A stretch of DNA of 64,000 bases from Prorocentrum cordatum (Eukaryota; Sar; Dinophyceae; Prorocentrales; Prorocentraceae): the NCBI GenBank assembly GCA_963575745.1, contig CAUYUJ010014260.1, positions 255,001-319,000 of the forward strand. The letters run 5' to 3'. The notes under the pieces are model-generated. The model did no database searches and had not been told where the DNA came from. It saw only the letters and a program-made list of their open reading frames with translations. The translations under genes and the position numbers were made by a program. The stretch's first letter is position 1. Each line of letters begins with the position of its first letter. Of this stretch, positions 22,899 to 33,460 are shown one piece after another.

Positions 22899-25800
22899 TC
22901 ATCCAATTGTTTTATCACTCGAGGCCTTCTGCAGCCGCCGGAGCGTCATCATGGCCAGGCGCTCGATGCGCTCGTACGAATCCTCCTTCTTGTCGTCCTC
23001 CTCCTTCTCCTCCGGCCAGGGTGCATCCACAGAGCGAGCCCCGCCGTATCTCAGGACGGTGTCTAAGGACACCACGTTCTCCGTTGCTGGCTCGTATCGC
23101 TGAACGCCGCCGCCCATCCCTACGTCCCCCTGGACGAACTCCAGGGGCTCCTCGAGCTTCAGGGACTCCACGAAGGCCGCCCACTTTGCGGGGGGCAGGG
23201 TCTTCAGAGTGTCGACAATGACCTCGGCTCGCTTCAGGCGCGCATAGCCGACGGCATTGTCGTTGATCAAATTGTATGACTGGTTGAGCTGGGCGATCAG
23301 CAGGTTCAGCAGTATCACCGCGGAGCAGGTCATGAATGTGAAGAGGAAGGCGATAAGCACCGCTTCTTCAATGTCACGGTAGTCGTCCTCGTACAGCCTC
23401 AAAGTGATGGCAAATAGTCCCACCATCGTCATAGGTACACCGTCAAAGGCCTCGTAGCTGTGCTCCAATACGACGATGGCACTGGCGGCGGTCAAGAGGA
23501 TAAAGAACATGACCAAGATGAAGCGTCCGATTTCAGACATCACCTCCAAGATCACAAGCCTGAATGCAGATAAGCCTGTGCTGAACACGGCGAAGTCTGC
23601 AAGCAGAGCCCAATGGAACGTGCACGCGAACATGCAGAAGACGGAGTAACGGTGCACGATTTCATCAGTGGCGCAAGCTTCCGTCGGCCCGCCGTCGGAG
23701 ATGTGCTCCACGCAGTGAAGCATCGGTTCGTTGCAGCACATGCACACCAGCAGCAACCCAAGCATCAACGATGACTGCTTGTAGGCGTCCTGCAGGTACC
23801 TGGGAAATGGTATGCACATGACCTTGAATGTGCCATCTTGGCGGCGATAGCCAGCGATGCAATCTGTCAAATGTTCAAGCATCAACCGCCCCATCGTGCA
23901 TGTGTACGTCAACATCCGGGAACAGAACATGACCCAGCGTATTGGCAGGTCCTCAGCAACACTCGTCTTGGGCAAGACTACGACACCGAGCATAAAGTTC
24001 AGCAAGCTCAGCACGAACCATACCTTCGACACGATGAAAGCCCGCTGCACGATGCCCCTCCACAAAATGTCGGACACCAAAATGATGACCGGGTGCGATA
24101 TGAGAACCGGGTCGTGGGAGCGCACTAGGTGATCGAGGGCGTCGGACACCCCCCCACTCTCGCTCACCAATAGGTGCTTGATGTAGAAGTTTGCCCGCCG
24201 CAGCCCGCCCTCGGAGAAGCGCGAACGCCAGACCAGGCCGTCGAAGAAGACCGTGATGAGGTTTGGGGCGTGCTCGATCAGCACATCGACTATGTCCGGG
24301 TGGTGCTCGAAGATGTCTTCGACCCCGTAGTAGTACTTGTCCCGGTCTGCCCGGATCGTCAGGAGGTCCTCTATGATCGCCTGGGCTGCCACGTGGCTGC
24401 CGCTCTCGAGGGCCCACCGAAGGGGCGAGATGCTCTGCGAGCCCACCTGGATGCGGAGCACCCACCTGGCCCGCTGGCCGCGAGGCGCCTCCCGCAGGGC
24501 GGCCTTCACCATCTTCTGAGAGTTCGAGTTGATGGCCTGCATGACGACGGTCGAGCCCTCCTTGATGGTCCCGACGAGCATCTGCGAGATGAGGCTCAGC
24601 GACCAGCGGAACGCCTGGATGATCGTTTCGTCGTCGGTGGTGTCTCTGATGACCTGCTCCTCCTCAAACTCGCCCTCCTCCTCCTCCTCCTCCTTTTCCT
24701 CCTCCTCCTTGCCCACCCCGTCGACCGCCCCAAGCAATACCCTCTCCCTCGGCCTCTTCCTCTCCATCCTCGCTCCCCGCATCACCTCGATGCAACATGT
24801 GACGAACGGGGCGACGAGATCTGTCGGAATAGCGTAGCCGACGTGCCTCAGGCCCAGGGCCGAGATGTCATCCACCATCTCGCCTGGCTTCTGGTAGATC
24901 TCCTGAAGGATGGAGAAAATGAGGAAGAGGAGGACGGAGGAGGGAGGTTTAGCGAATCCCGTTAGGACGCTCGCGGACCGAGACCCCCCTCAATGGGATA
25001 TCCTGAGTCATCTGCAGCATCCTGTCGGCGATGAAATGCAGCCTAGTGTCGGACTGCTTGAAGAATTCCTGGCCCGCTGGGGCCACCTCGAAGAAGCGGT
25101 CGTATATCTTCCTGCGTACAGAATGACGCTGGGTTTCGTCGATGGAAGCGTAATATCTGTACAACGCCTTCTCCCAGACCACCGGGTTGCCCATGTTCTT
25201 GCGCAGGAGCTTCTCGACGTTGTCCCAGAGCCAATTCCAGGCCACCTCGTAAGCGGAGTCCCAAGTCTTCGGCAGCAGTGATCGTAACGACGCCAGCATG
25301 CAGGACTTGAACTCGGCGAGGTTCACTTCTTCCCGCGCGGCAATTTTAGATATCTTCAGCGTCAGGATATTGCACTCCTGCTGTAACCTGCTCGGGTTGG
25401 ACATGTTGCTCACGAGGACGTCGAAACTCAGCAGGATCGGGGCTAACCACTGGCGGCTCCCGAAACCCATCACCTGGGCATTCCATTTGAACATCTCGAC
25501 AAACGTCTTTGGCACCTTCTGGGAAGACATGTTCCTGTTGTTACCCACCACGCGCTGATCCAATCCGTGTTCGCTGCCACTCCCGCTGCTTGCCTCGTCG
25601 TCGTCACTGCTCCGGGAGGCCTTGGCCACCGTATGCTTCTTCCCCTGGCTCTTACCAAACCTGCTGGACCAACCACCTTGGCCGCCCTTACTCTTACCAG
25701 ACGCTGTGGTAATCGCGCGGTCGACCAGCGACTCATCACTGCCATGCTCCTTGCTGGGCCGATGAATGCTCGTCGAAACCTTCTCTTCGTTCTTGCCACT

Positions 25801-26283
25801 AGCGACGGCCCAACTCTGGTTCAGGACTTGCAGCCGTCCCGCGAAATTGTTTCTCACGTACGGCATGGCGCCCCCCATGTAATTCAGCAGCTCCGTGAAA
25901 CCATCGCGAGTTGCCCTCACCAAACCGTCGTCCAGATTGTCGTCCATCAGTTCGATAACTGTGCTCCGGAAGAGCGCTGCGGTCTCGATTGTAACATGGA
26001 TGTTCAAGTGGCAGAAAGCCAAGGTCTCCACGGTGGCCTTCAGCGACCGTGGGTTCCCGACCACCTCCACTACTTCGGACATTCCATGTATGAAGCGCAC
26101 GGCCTGCACGGCTTTTGGCGACGTGAACATGCTCTGCAGCGAAGGCGCGTTCTCGAAGAGCGCGTCCAAGAAGAGCTTCCCAGCCTCCTCCGCGCCCCCA
26201 ACAGAATCGACAAACTCGTGCCAAGCCACCTGAATCGCCCGGGCCAGGCCAGGCTGGAAGTGCAGCTCGTCGAATGTCTGATC
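22899..26283 (-). CDS. Tandem globin-like domains fused to a TRP-type cation channel
   Basis: Two minus-strand exons, 26283-25003 and 24902-22899, join across a 100-nt GA-AG intron into a frame of about 1,094 residues. Residues ~15-160 are globin-like: VAWHEFV helix A, QSMF at the CD corner, candidate proximal His near 92. After a Ser/Gly/Lys-rich linker, residues ~320-600 form a second globin-like domain (helix-B/CD-type FFEVAPAGQEFF, proximal-type GLRHVGYAIP with His at ~447, helix-G AFRWSLSLIS) interrupted by a Glu-rich loop at ~492-509. Ankyrin-like helices lead to a six-TM channel: S1 ~720-737, S5 ~885-905, pore loop ~915-940, and S6 ending ILLNLLIAQLNQSY, a TRP/polycystin-like S6. It probably resides in a membrane and gates cations; haem or gas sensing is inference. 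A 5' acceptor CTCCAG precedes 26283, so more N-terminal exons are missing. No canonical start is seen. Confidence 0.8.
24903..25002 (-). other. Intron with non-canonical GA donor
   Basis: On the minus strand the exon ends ATGACTCAG, the intron starts GATATCC and ends CCTTCAG, and the next exon starts GAGATCTACCAG. The phase is 0 on both sides. Joining gives MTQ-EIYQKPGEMVDDIS, a smooth globin helix-E/F transition. A GT donor 18 nt further in (GGG|GTCTCG) is also in phase but would insert six residues (DIPLRG). CAGGA occurs at both junctions, a short direct repeat of the sort reported at dinoflagellate introns. Confidence 0.7.
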
Positions 26284-27165
26284 CTGGAGGGTCCGAAACG
26301 GGGTTGAGGCAGAGGGGCTGGCTCAGGACCCCCCTTCTCGCTTGGCTGCGATCGTTTCTTCATTCATTGGTTAGCCGATCGACGCGGGCCCTCGCACCCC
26401 CCCTCCCCCACCCTGGAGTAGATCTTGGCTGTTTTTGGCGCCTGTTTCAAGCAGGTGGAGCCTCCCCCGTAGGACGCACTGCTGCAAGCAGTCGCACTAA
26501 GCAGAGGTCCGGAGCCAGACCCCAAATCAAGAAACGCCCCCCTCTTCCGAGGCCGTCTGAGAAGTGGTTACGTAAGCTGAGGGGGGGCGCCACCGCCCCC
26601 TGCCTTGGCGCTCCTGTATCCCAAAGCTGTCGTTGCCGCTGGGCTGAGGTGTCCGCGCCGGGTCCGCGCCGGCTCTGTTCGGCAGCAATGTCTGCGGGTC
26701 GTTGCCTCGCTGGGGCTCCTCGGCCTTGTGCGGCGGCAGCTTGTCCGCCAGCTGCGCAGGCGGGGGCGAAAGCGGAGGGGGAGGGGGGAGGAGGAAAAAG
26801 AGAGAGGTTAGTTGGAGGACAACCACAAGAGAAAAGACGGGAGGGGTAGGAGGAGGGGGAGAAGCAGTAGGAGGAGGAGGAGGAAGAGAAGGAGGAGGAA
26901 GAGAAGGAGGAAGATGAGGAGGAGGAGGAGGAGGAGGATGGTGAGGACGCCAATTGGGAGGGGCAGACGGGGTAATGAATAGAGGAAACGGAGAAGGAGA
27001 ACGGAGAAGCGGGGAGGACGGAGGAGATGGATGATGAGATGGGGATGGGGGGGATGCAAGAGGACGAGGAAGGACGGATGAGGAAGATGATAAGGGACGG
27101 CGCTCCCCTCAAAGGACACATGTTTCGCGCGACTTGGACCTATGGGGCTCTCGACCCCTTCCAGC

Positions 27166-27223
<58 letters not shown>

Positions 27224-28499
27224 TATTGCACACTAGGTCGCTACTCTGATGGCCCAGGCCCCCGAAACGACGTCCACTTGCCGAACAATTGCAAACAACT
27301 GGCCGCCTCGATTTATTTGTGACGCCAGGATGTGCAAATGATGATTGGCATGAAACAAACGGACCCTGAAGGAAACGGGTCCTGGAAGTCCAGAACTTCT
27401 CCTGGGGTCCAGCCTGTTCACCAGATATTGGTGAACGACCTCGAGGACCCTGGGGAGCCTGGAAATGGGAAGCAGCACCATCCCAGGGGCTTGCCTCCAC
27501 GGAGGCATGTGGTCCTGGATGTCGGTGCTGGTGGTGCTGGATCGGCCACCCAATCGGGAGCGGCCAAGAGGGGGTGTCCAAGAAGGGGGGGTGCAACTCA
27601 TGACCGGCGGCATGTGCGCGGCCCAGCGGGGGGGCCAGGGACGTAATGGAATAAGAAGAGGCGCCATGAAATCTGAGGAAATATCATGGCCCCCGCCATA
27701 TCCACCCCCCCCTAGTCAGCACCCCCCTCTTTGCCGCCCCCGAAGAAGTCCGGACGTCACCACCGTCGCCGGGATCGGGACCACCATCCCTCGGCGGAGG
27801 CCGCCGCCGATACAGCCAGCCCGTGGAATCGGGACGCGCGGTAAGGATGCAAAGGGCCTTGGAGGGCCGTGCCGACGTTTCTCGAGCGAGGTTGGCCAGC
27901 GAACGTCGTTGAAGATGGGCCGAAGGGGCAATGATGTACACGCCGGTCGGAAGAAGTGGGTTGAAACATGAAGTAGGAAGGCGTTGAAGTAGATGGGGCT
28001 TCCAACCGCCCCCTGAAGAGGAAGAAAGAAGGAACACCGCTCGACTCTTGAAGTAGGAAGGCGCCTAAAATAGCTTAGGATGTGGGCATCCAAAAATACC
28101 TACCTTCAACGACCGGCGTGTCGCCTTGGAAAATCGCTCCTCTTTACTATGCGGGTTGACTATCACTCGTGTCGGTGTCAGCTTCCGGGCCTCCGATCGC
28201 CCCGCTTCCCTCCAGAGGAGGAGGAGGAGGAGGAGGAGGAGGAGGAGGAGGAGGAGGAGGAGGAGGAGGAGGAGGAGGAAGAGCCCCTCCGCTTCACGAA
28301 GCGGGGTGCCCGTCCCGCCTGCGCGCTTCCGCCGCCCTCCGGGCCGCCGGTGGACGTGGTGCGCCGCGTCGCGAGTGCCTCGGGCGCCATGCAGCCCGCG
28401 GCCCTGCAGTGGGAGGGTGAGGAGGGAGGTCCTCCTCAATCCTCCTCCGATCATCCTTCCTCCTCCTCCTCCTCCTCCTCCTCTTCCAGTGGCTCTCGC
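26284..28499. other. Upstream region of the channel gene, microsatellite-rich
   Basis: Earlier exons of the channel gene may lie here but none could be identified. Content includes GGA/GAG tracts (26860-26940), an (AT)n run (27174-27222), a ~65-bp (GAG)n at 28216-28279 and (TCC)n at 28451-28482. Poly-Glu, poly-Ser and poly-Arg frames across these tracts are artefacts. Nothing else recognisable. Confidence 0.5.
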
Positions 28500-28718
28500 T
28501 TGGCACCCACCAATCTATGACCGAAGGGGCTGCACAGGGGCCCCCAAACACCACCGACCACCACTACCCAGCGCCTGCAGGGCGGAGCCCGAAGGCCAGG
28601 ACCGCCATGCAGGCGCAGGGCAGTGGCCCAGGTGCCTGGCTGCCCCCACCACCGCCCGCAGGCAGTGGCCAAAGAACGCCCGACAGGGCGAGCACAACAA
28701 GAAAATCTAACAACACCA

Positions 28719-30200
28719 TCAAAATAGCTTGGTCCACCACTCCGCCTCCTCATGAGGCGCGAGGCTGAGTGGCCAAGGGCTTGTGATATTCTGTCCCCGC
28801 GGCCAGGGAAGGTCGCCTCTCAGAAGCTGTCTCCTCTGCTGTGCAAATACTTTACCACAGGGCTTCAGCAGCTGACGAGGGGCCCCAGTACAATAAGCCC
28901 CACACCTAAGGCACAACACCACTGGCAGAGAAGATTGAACAATTTTGGCGACATGCAGTGTGTGGGGCTTGGGGTTGTCGACCTGATTAATTAAAGACCG
29001 CATAGAGGGGGTTAAAGCCGCGCAGGACCCCCTAGGATTCTTAGAATCAAACGCACGGGCGCACTCGAGGCACCGCCACCTACACCCGTTCCAACGCACA
29101 CGATGAGCCCTCAGGCCGCTGGGGAGGACCACGGGCCTGGGGACTCTCGGGGCGCGCTCTAGTTTGCCGAAAAGAGATCTTGCCTCTGGAAGGCTGTCTA
29201 AAATTGTGCCCATGCCTACTGCCAAGACTTCCCAACTACTCAGAGCCAGCTCGTACTTGACAATGTTCTGGGCCATCTCAGGGTGCATTTTGGCCCCGTC
29301 CTTAGCATACTCGTCGGCATAATCGTTTCCACGCTTGTGAACCCGAGCCATACCAATCACTTCATCCCCCACATGAGATTTAACCTTGTTCAACACGAAA
29401 GGCGGGCGGGGCGAGGAATAGAGCACTTTCCAGACTTCACTGAGCGGTGTTCTCCCGCTCGTCGATGCCCTCTGATCTCGAGGGCCTGCAAAAAGGGCCT
29501 GGCAATCCACGTTCAGCCTGAACGGCTCGTCCTCGCCAGTATGTTCAAAATGCTCCAGGGCCTGAAGCAAAGCGTAGTGCTCGGCGAACACAGCACTCTG
29601 CGGCAGGAAACCAGGCAGGTTACCACACACAGCTCTAACAAAGTCCCCTGCGTCGTCTATTTGGATGACGGCCCAGCCCGCACGGGCCACATAAACATGG
29701 GTGGGGGAGTAGCAACTACCGTCCGAACACAGATTTTCGCACCGGTTGAACGTGAACTTGGTTGTTTCCCCCGACCTGTCGAAATACCGAACCACACCAT
29801 CCCACAAGGCATCCTGAATGCCCTCGGGCTGGGCGTCCCACAGGCTGGAGTAGAGAGGATCGTCTGGGCCAGCTTCAACAGCTAGCCGAACAACATCGGC
29901 ACTCAATGCCTCATCTCGCCTGTCAGCGAGTCCTGGACAGACAAAGCAGCGGTGCCAAACTGTGTCCTCGACTCCTCCCTCGGGGGATCTGCAAAAAGGG
30001 CACGCTGGAGGGATCTCGTACTTCCAATCATGTAAACGCTTGGCCGTGACATACGACCTGCAGAATATCTCTTTGACAGCTTTTTGAACACCACGATGGC
30101 GCTTTTGCTGGCCCAAAGGGACCTCACAGGGTCCGTCCACAGACCACGATGCAAAATATCCAGAGCCCTCGGATGTTCGGAGTTCCTCAGATGCCTGCAC
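28719..30200 (-). CDS. LINE ORF2, C-terminal part: zinc finger and RNase H (frameshifted)
   Basis: This is the continuation of ORF2 in another frame. Genuine sequence begins near QKAVKEIFCRSYVTAKRLHD (about residue 39); earlier residues are out-of-frame. A CCHC zinc motif is seen (CPFC...VWHRCFVC, Cys67, Cys70, His83, Cys88). The RNase H domain retains its acidic residues in order: CSDGS (Asp160), VFAEHYALLQ (Glu), LNVDCQAL (Asp) and GNDYADEYAK (Asp). A second Cys cluster (LCLRCGAYC...KPCGK) lies near the C-terminus, which ends WWTKLF. RNase H removes RNA from the cDNA hybrid during target-primed reverse transcription. Because the frame is separated from RT, this copy cannot make the full protein without frameshifting. 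Confidence 0.8.
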   Translation of the reverse strand: MQASEELRTSEGSGYFASWSVDGPCEVPLGQQKRHRGVQKAVKEIFCRSYVTAKRLHDWKYEIPPACPFCRSPEGGVEDTVWHRCFVCPGLADRRDEALSADVVRLAVEAGPDDPLYSSLWDAQPEGIQDALWDGVVRYFDRSGETTKFTFNRCENLCSDGSCYSPTHVYVARAGWAVIQIDDAGDFVRAVCGNLPGFLPQSAVFAEHYALLQALEHFEHTGEDEPFRLNVDCQALFAGPRDQRASTSGRTPLSEVWKVLYSSPRPPFVLNKVKSHVGDEVIGMARVHKRGNDYADEYAKDGAKMHPEMAQNIVKYELALSSWEVLAVGMGTILDSLPEARSLFGKLERAPRVPRPVVLPSGLRAHRVRWNGCRWRCLECARAFDSKNPRGSCAALTPSMRSLINQVDNPKPHTLHVAKIVQSSLPVVLCLRCGAYCTGAPRQLLKPCGKVFAQQRRQLLRGDLPWPRGQNITSPWPLSLAPHEEAEWWTKLF

Positions 30201-33200
30201 ATACTCTGGGACACGTAGGCCTTAGACAGATCTCGTACGAAGTACTTCTCTACCTGCACGAACGGCGTATCTGTCAGCAGCAGCGGGCCCCCGTTGCTCA
30301 TGTTAAAACTGAGCGGGCCTCGAATCTGCCAGTTCGCCATACCGAGCCAGAGAATCATGTCTCCTATGGGTCCCCAGGACTTCTTGGCCCATGAACTTCT
30401 GGAATGTTCCTGGATGTAGTTCTGGACAGCAGACAAAATCTTGGAAAGCTCCCCCACAGACAACCCATCGCCATGGCGGTGCCCAGGGGTTGATGCCATC
30501 CAGACTTCTTTTGCGAAGCGGCGAAGAGTAGCTGCAGCATGCTTGACAGGATCTCTGGTCGGCTCCAGCGAAAGCGCCAAATTTAAATCGGCTCCACAGG
30601 AGGTCAATCCAAGAAAACCAGCAGCCTGACTTCGTAGCTTGCGAATCTCTCTCGGCGTCCATCCCACCACCTCCTCCCCATAAGTAGTGGCTGGCTTGAC
30701 ACCGCAGAACCATATTTTCGCCCTGGCACGTTTGGGATTTCGAAGGCTTCGAATTTTCCCCAACCTCCTCCTTCCTTTGGCCCACCTCTCATTACGCTTC
30801 TGCTTGGCTTTCCTGACGCTCAAATGCTTGCCTGGCGCGAAGTCGCATCCTAGGTTGACAATCGATGGGTCATAAGTGCCAGCATACTGATCTAAGGCTA
30901 GACGGGCCTGGGCTACCAGCTCTGGAGAGGTTCCAGTAATGGCGAACTTCTTCATAGAGAAACGAAGGCTAAATAAATTCGATAACCGATCAACCAAGAA
31001 AGCTACAGCAAAACCCATATTGATCACACAAAGCTCCAAATCCTCGCTCCTCTCATTGAGACTAAAATCATCCACATGCACAGCCAGTTCGGGATGCAGA
31101 CGACACTCACAATATTCCGCTACAGTAGGAAGGCAGTAACATTTTATCTCATATGTAGCCGTGCTGCTTCCCGCTACGATACCCTGAGCTGGCATAACTG
31201 CATCTGCGCACATACCGTCTAGGCTCAGGATCCTCTGCCACGCGTACGTGTGAATAGAAAACCTGAGCACGTGCATCGGGAAACCCCAGTCCAGCGCCGA
31301 ATTGATCAACTGCTGGTGCTGCACGTGCTCATAGCACTGCTTCAAGTCGGCAAGCAGGCTGAGCACGTGCTCTCGCCTGGAAAACGCAAGGTCATCTCGA
31401 ACAGTCTGGCGCCAAACCGTATCTGTTGGGCTCCGTCCAGGAGCCATGCTGAAGATACCACCGTCCGAAATTCTTTTTTCCCAAGACTTGCACACAGAGG
31501 AGTTCCACCTTGACAATGTCCGAACCAGTGTTTGGAAGAAGCCTATTGGCCTCCGTCCCAAGACAGGTTTCCTGAAGAGCGCGACCACGAGGGTCTGCAT
31601 CCAAGTAGGGGTGGATCCCAAGATAAGCACAATACCGAAAATACAGCTGAGGCACGAAAGGGTCTGAGAACAGAGAAACTGATAATGCCTCGGATGGTGC
31701 CCATCTGCTGCAATCGTGTTCCTCTTGAAGCTCTTGGAGATGCGAATGATCTCCTCGGGGCTCGGGGGCTCTGGGATATTGTACGAAGGCCATTCCAGAG
31801 GGCCTCCAGCAGTTTTCTTGTTGGCCCCCCAAGCTTCTGACCAATTCTCCTTCTCCTGAGCGAGCTGGGCGGCAAGGCGCGAGGTCGCATGGCCGTCGTC
31901 GGTCGGCAGCAGGTCTTGCTTTCGAGCATCCGCTGCCTTAGTGTAGGCGTGAGCCCACTTCGCTCCACCTGCCAGCGCCTCAGTGCACCAGTCCTTCCAC
32001 TTGGCCGAACGATCGGCCCTCTCTCTAGACAAACGTTCCATCGCAAAATGATCGGCCAGAGCTTTCAACGCGGCTAAGGCCTGGACAGGCAGGACCGACT
32101 CTATCTCCAAGGGGTTCCAGAGAGGAATCAGCACGGCCTCCAAGGCCCCACACCAAAACTCACGGCCTCCAGCAAAGTGATACTTGAAGATACCGCCTGC
32201 TTTTGAAACCTTATAACTCGAACGAACAAGATCATCATAATACTGCCTATGCGTGTGATACTTCTCTTGCTCCACAAAAGCCAACAGCTCTGCGCAGCGC
32301 TGCGACAACCACTTCAAAGCACGATAAGGGCTCCTCGACGGGGAGCGCTTGGTGCAGAGGAGCTCGGCCATGGGAACCTCTGCCGTCTGATATGGGAGAC
32401 CTCCAGCCCGACCTTCTGGAAAGCTCTGAAGCGTATTTCGAAGTTCTCCCCAAGACTGCTCACACCACCTCTCATACTGCACATCCAATCCTTGTTGGAG
32501 TATATCCCGCTCATCATCCCTAGGAAGCCTGAAACCCCCATCCTTCTCGAACGGCAAGATGAGGTCCTCAAGCGTCTCCAGGATGCTGTCATAACTCGGG
32601 GCCTGAGGGGCTGGGCCTATGGGACGATCCACTGGGAGCTTCTGATACTTCAAGAGCCTCTGGATCTTGATGGTGTCCACCCCCTGCTTAAACCTCAGAG
32701 TGACCGGTCGGCGCGGGAATAAATCTGACTGCAAGTCGGCCTTCGCCGACTCAACTCCAGCAAGCAAGTTCTTGCTGATCAAAAAGTAGTCGTAACATCT
32801 ACCTGGCGTGCTGGACAAGCACGTCTGACTGGGATTCGGAATGACAAGCTGCCCGTTCAACCTATGCGGCGAAAACCCTTCTCTGAACAGGTGAGGCTCT
32901 ATGTTGTGGTCCCCACCAGAGATATAAAGTAAGTTGCGCCTGGTGATATCGTTTCCCAAGGCAACCGCTAGACGTAGATTCTGTTCCCCCAGACCGATCC
33001 CATCTTTCCAATAGTTACAATAGATCGAGACCACTCCCAAAGACTTGCTTCTGTAGTAGCAATGGAGGATTCGGGCCTCAACCAGGGCCCCAGGCTCTGA
33101 AGGGGGTTTCCACACATCCAGATGAGCCCTGGCCAGGATGCAAACTCCAGCGCTTTTTCCACCTCGTTGGGTGACTTCGCAGGGAGCCCAAAAACTTGTC

Positions 33201-33460
33201 CACCCTTGCTTTCGTAGACGCTCCTTGGCTTCTAGCAGGGGCTGACCATGTAGTTTATGTTCTTGAGCGAGTACAATATGGGCGGATGTGCCCATCACGA
33301 AGGCGGCCGCGCTGGTCCAGGAGTTGGCATTCACTGTCTGGACTAAGAGCTGGCCGCCCTTCTCATACTCACACTGACTGTTACCCGCCAGACGGGTCCA
33401 GGCCCCCGGCCGCAGCCTCCTCCTTGCCCTCCTGACGCGCACGGCGCGCTGGGGGTGCAT
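29903..33460 (-). CDS. LINE ORF2: APE-type endonuclease and reverse transcriptase
   Basis: The ATG at 33460 overlaps the end of ORF1 by 80 nt in a different frame. Residues ~38-257 form an exonuclease-endonuclease-phosphatase domain with QEHKL (66-70), GGDHN (182-186) and DYFLIS (224-229). The terminal SDH motif reads SDLFPRRPV, so the usual His is missing or shifted. The RT domain follows: palm motif A LADLKQCYEHV (~702-712), motif B PAQGIVAGSS and the catalytic motif C HVDDFSL (~797), so the catalytic Asp pair is intact. The frame is authentic up to about LWTDPVRSLWASK near 30110, after which a frameshift leads to chance sequence ending at 29903. The true continuation is the 30200-28719 frame. 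Confidence 0.88.
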   Translation of the reverse strand: MHPQRAVRVRRARRRLRPGAWTRLAGNSQCEYEKGGQLLVQTVNANSWTSAAAFVMGTSAHIVLAQEHKLHGQPLLEAKERLRKQGWTSFWAPCEVTQRGGKSAGVCILARAHLDVWKPPSEPGALVEARILHCYYRSKSLGVVSIYCNYWKDGIGLGEQNLRLAVALGNDITRRNLLYISGGDHNIEPHLFREGFSPHRLNGQLVIPNPSQTCLSSTPGRCYDYFLISKNLLAGVESAKADLQSDLFPRRPVTLRFKQGVDTIKIQRLLKYQKLPVDRPIGPAPQAPSYDSILETLEDLILPFEKDGGFRLPRDDERDILQQGLDVQYERWCEQSWGELRNTLQSFPEGRAGGLPYQTAEVPMAELLCTKRSPSRSPYRALKWLSQRCAELLAFVEQEKYHTHRQYYDDLVRSSYKVSKAGGIFKYHFAGGREFWCGALEAVLIPLWNPLEIESVLPVQALAALKALADHFAMERLSRERADRSAKWKDWCTEALAGGAKWAHAYTKAADARKQDLLPTDDGHATSRLAAQLAQEKENWSEAWGANKKTAGGPLEWPSYNIPEPPSPEEIIRISKSFKRNTIAADGHHPRHYQFLCSQTLSCLSCIFGIVLILGSTPTWMQTLVVALFRKPVLGRRPIGFFQTLVRTLSRWNSSVCKSWEKRISDGGIFSMAPGRSPTDTVWRQTVRDDLAFSRREHVLSLLADLKQCYEHVQHQQLINSALDWGFPMHVLRFSIHTYAWQRILSLDGMCADAVMPAQGIVAGSSTATYEIKCYCLPTVAEYCECRLHPELAVHVDDFSLNERSEDLELCVINMGFAVAFLVDRLSNLFSLRFSMKKFAITGTSPELVAQARLALDQYAGTYDPSIVNLGCDFAPGKHLSVRKAKQKRNERWAKGRRRLGKIRSLRNPKRARAKIWFCGVKPATTYGEEVVGWTPREIRKLRSQAAGFLGLTSCGADLNLALSLEPTRDPVKHAAATLRRFAKEVWMASTPGHRHGDGLSVGELSKILSAVQNYIQEHSRSSWAKKSWGPIGDMILWLGMANWQIRGPLSFNMSNGGPLLLTDTPFVQVEKYFVRDLSKAYVSQSMCRHLRNSEHPRALDILHRGLWTDPVRSLWASKSAIVVFKKLSKRYSAGRMSRPSVYMIGSTRSLQRALFADPPREESRTQFGTAALSVQDSLTGEMRH

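Noticed and set aside
22016-23221. Plus-strand 401-codon frame opposite the channel gene
   Set aside because: It is antisense to the channel's 3' end and the probable C-terminal exon, Pro/Arg/Ser-rich and without motifs.
28170-28520. Poly-Glu and poly-Arg proteins
   Set aside because: Translations of (GAG)n at 28216-28279 in all frames.
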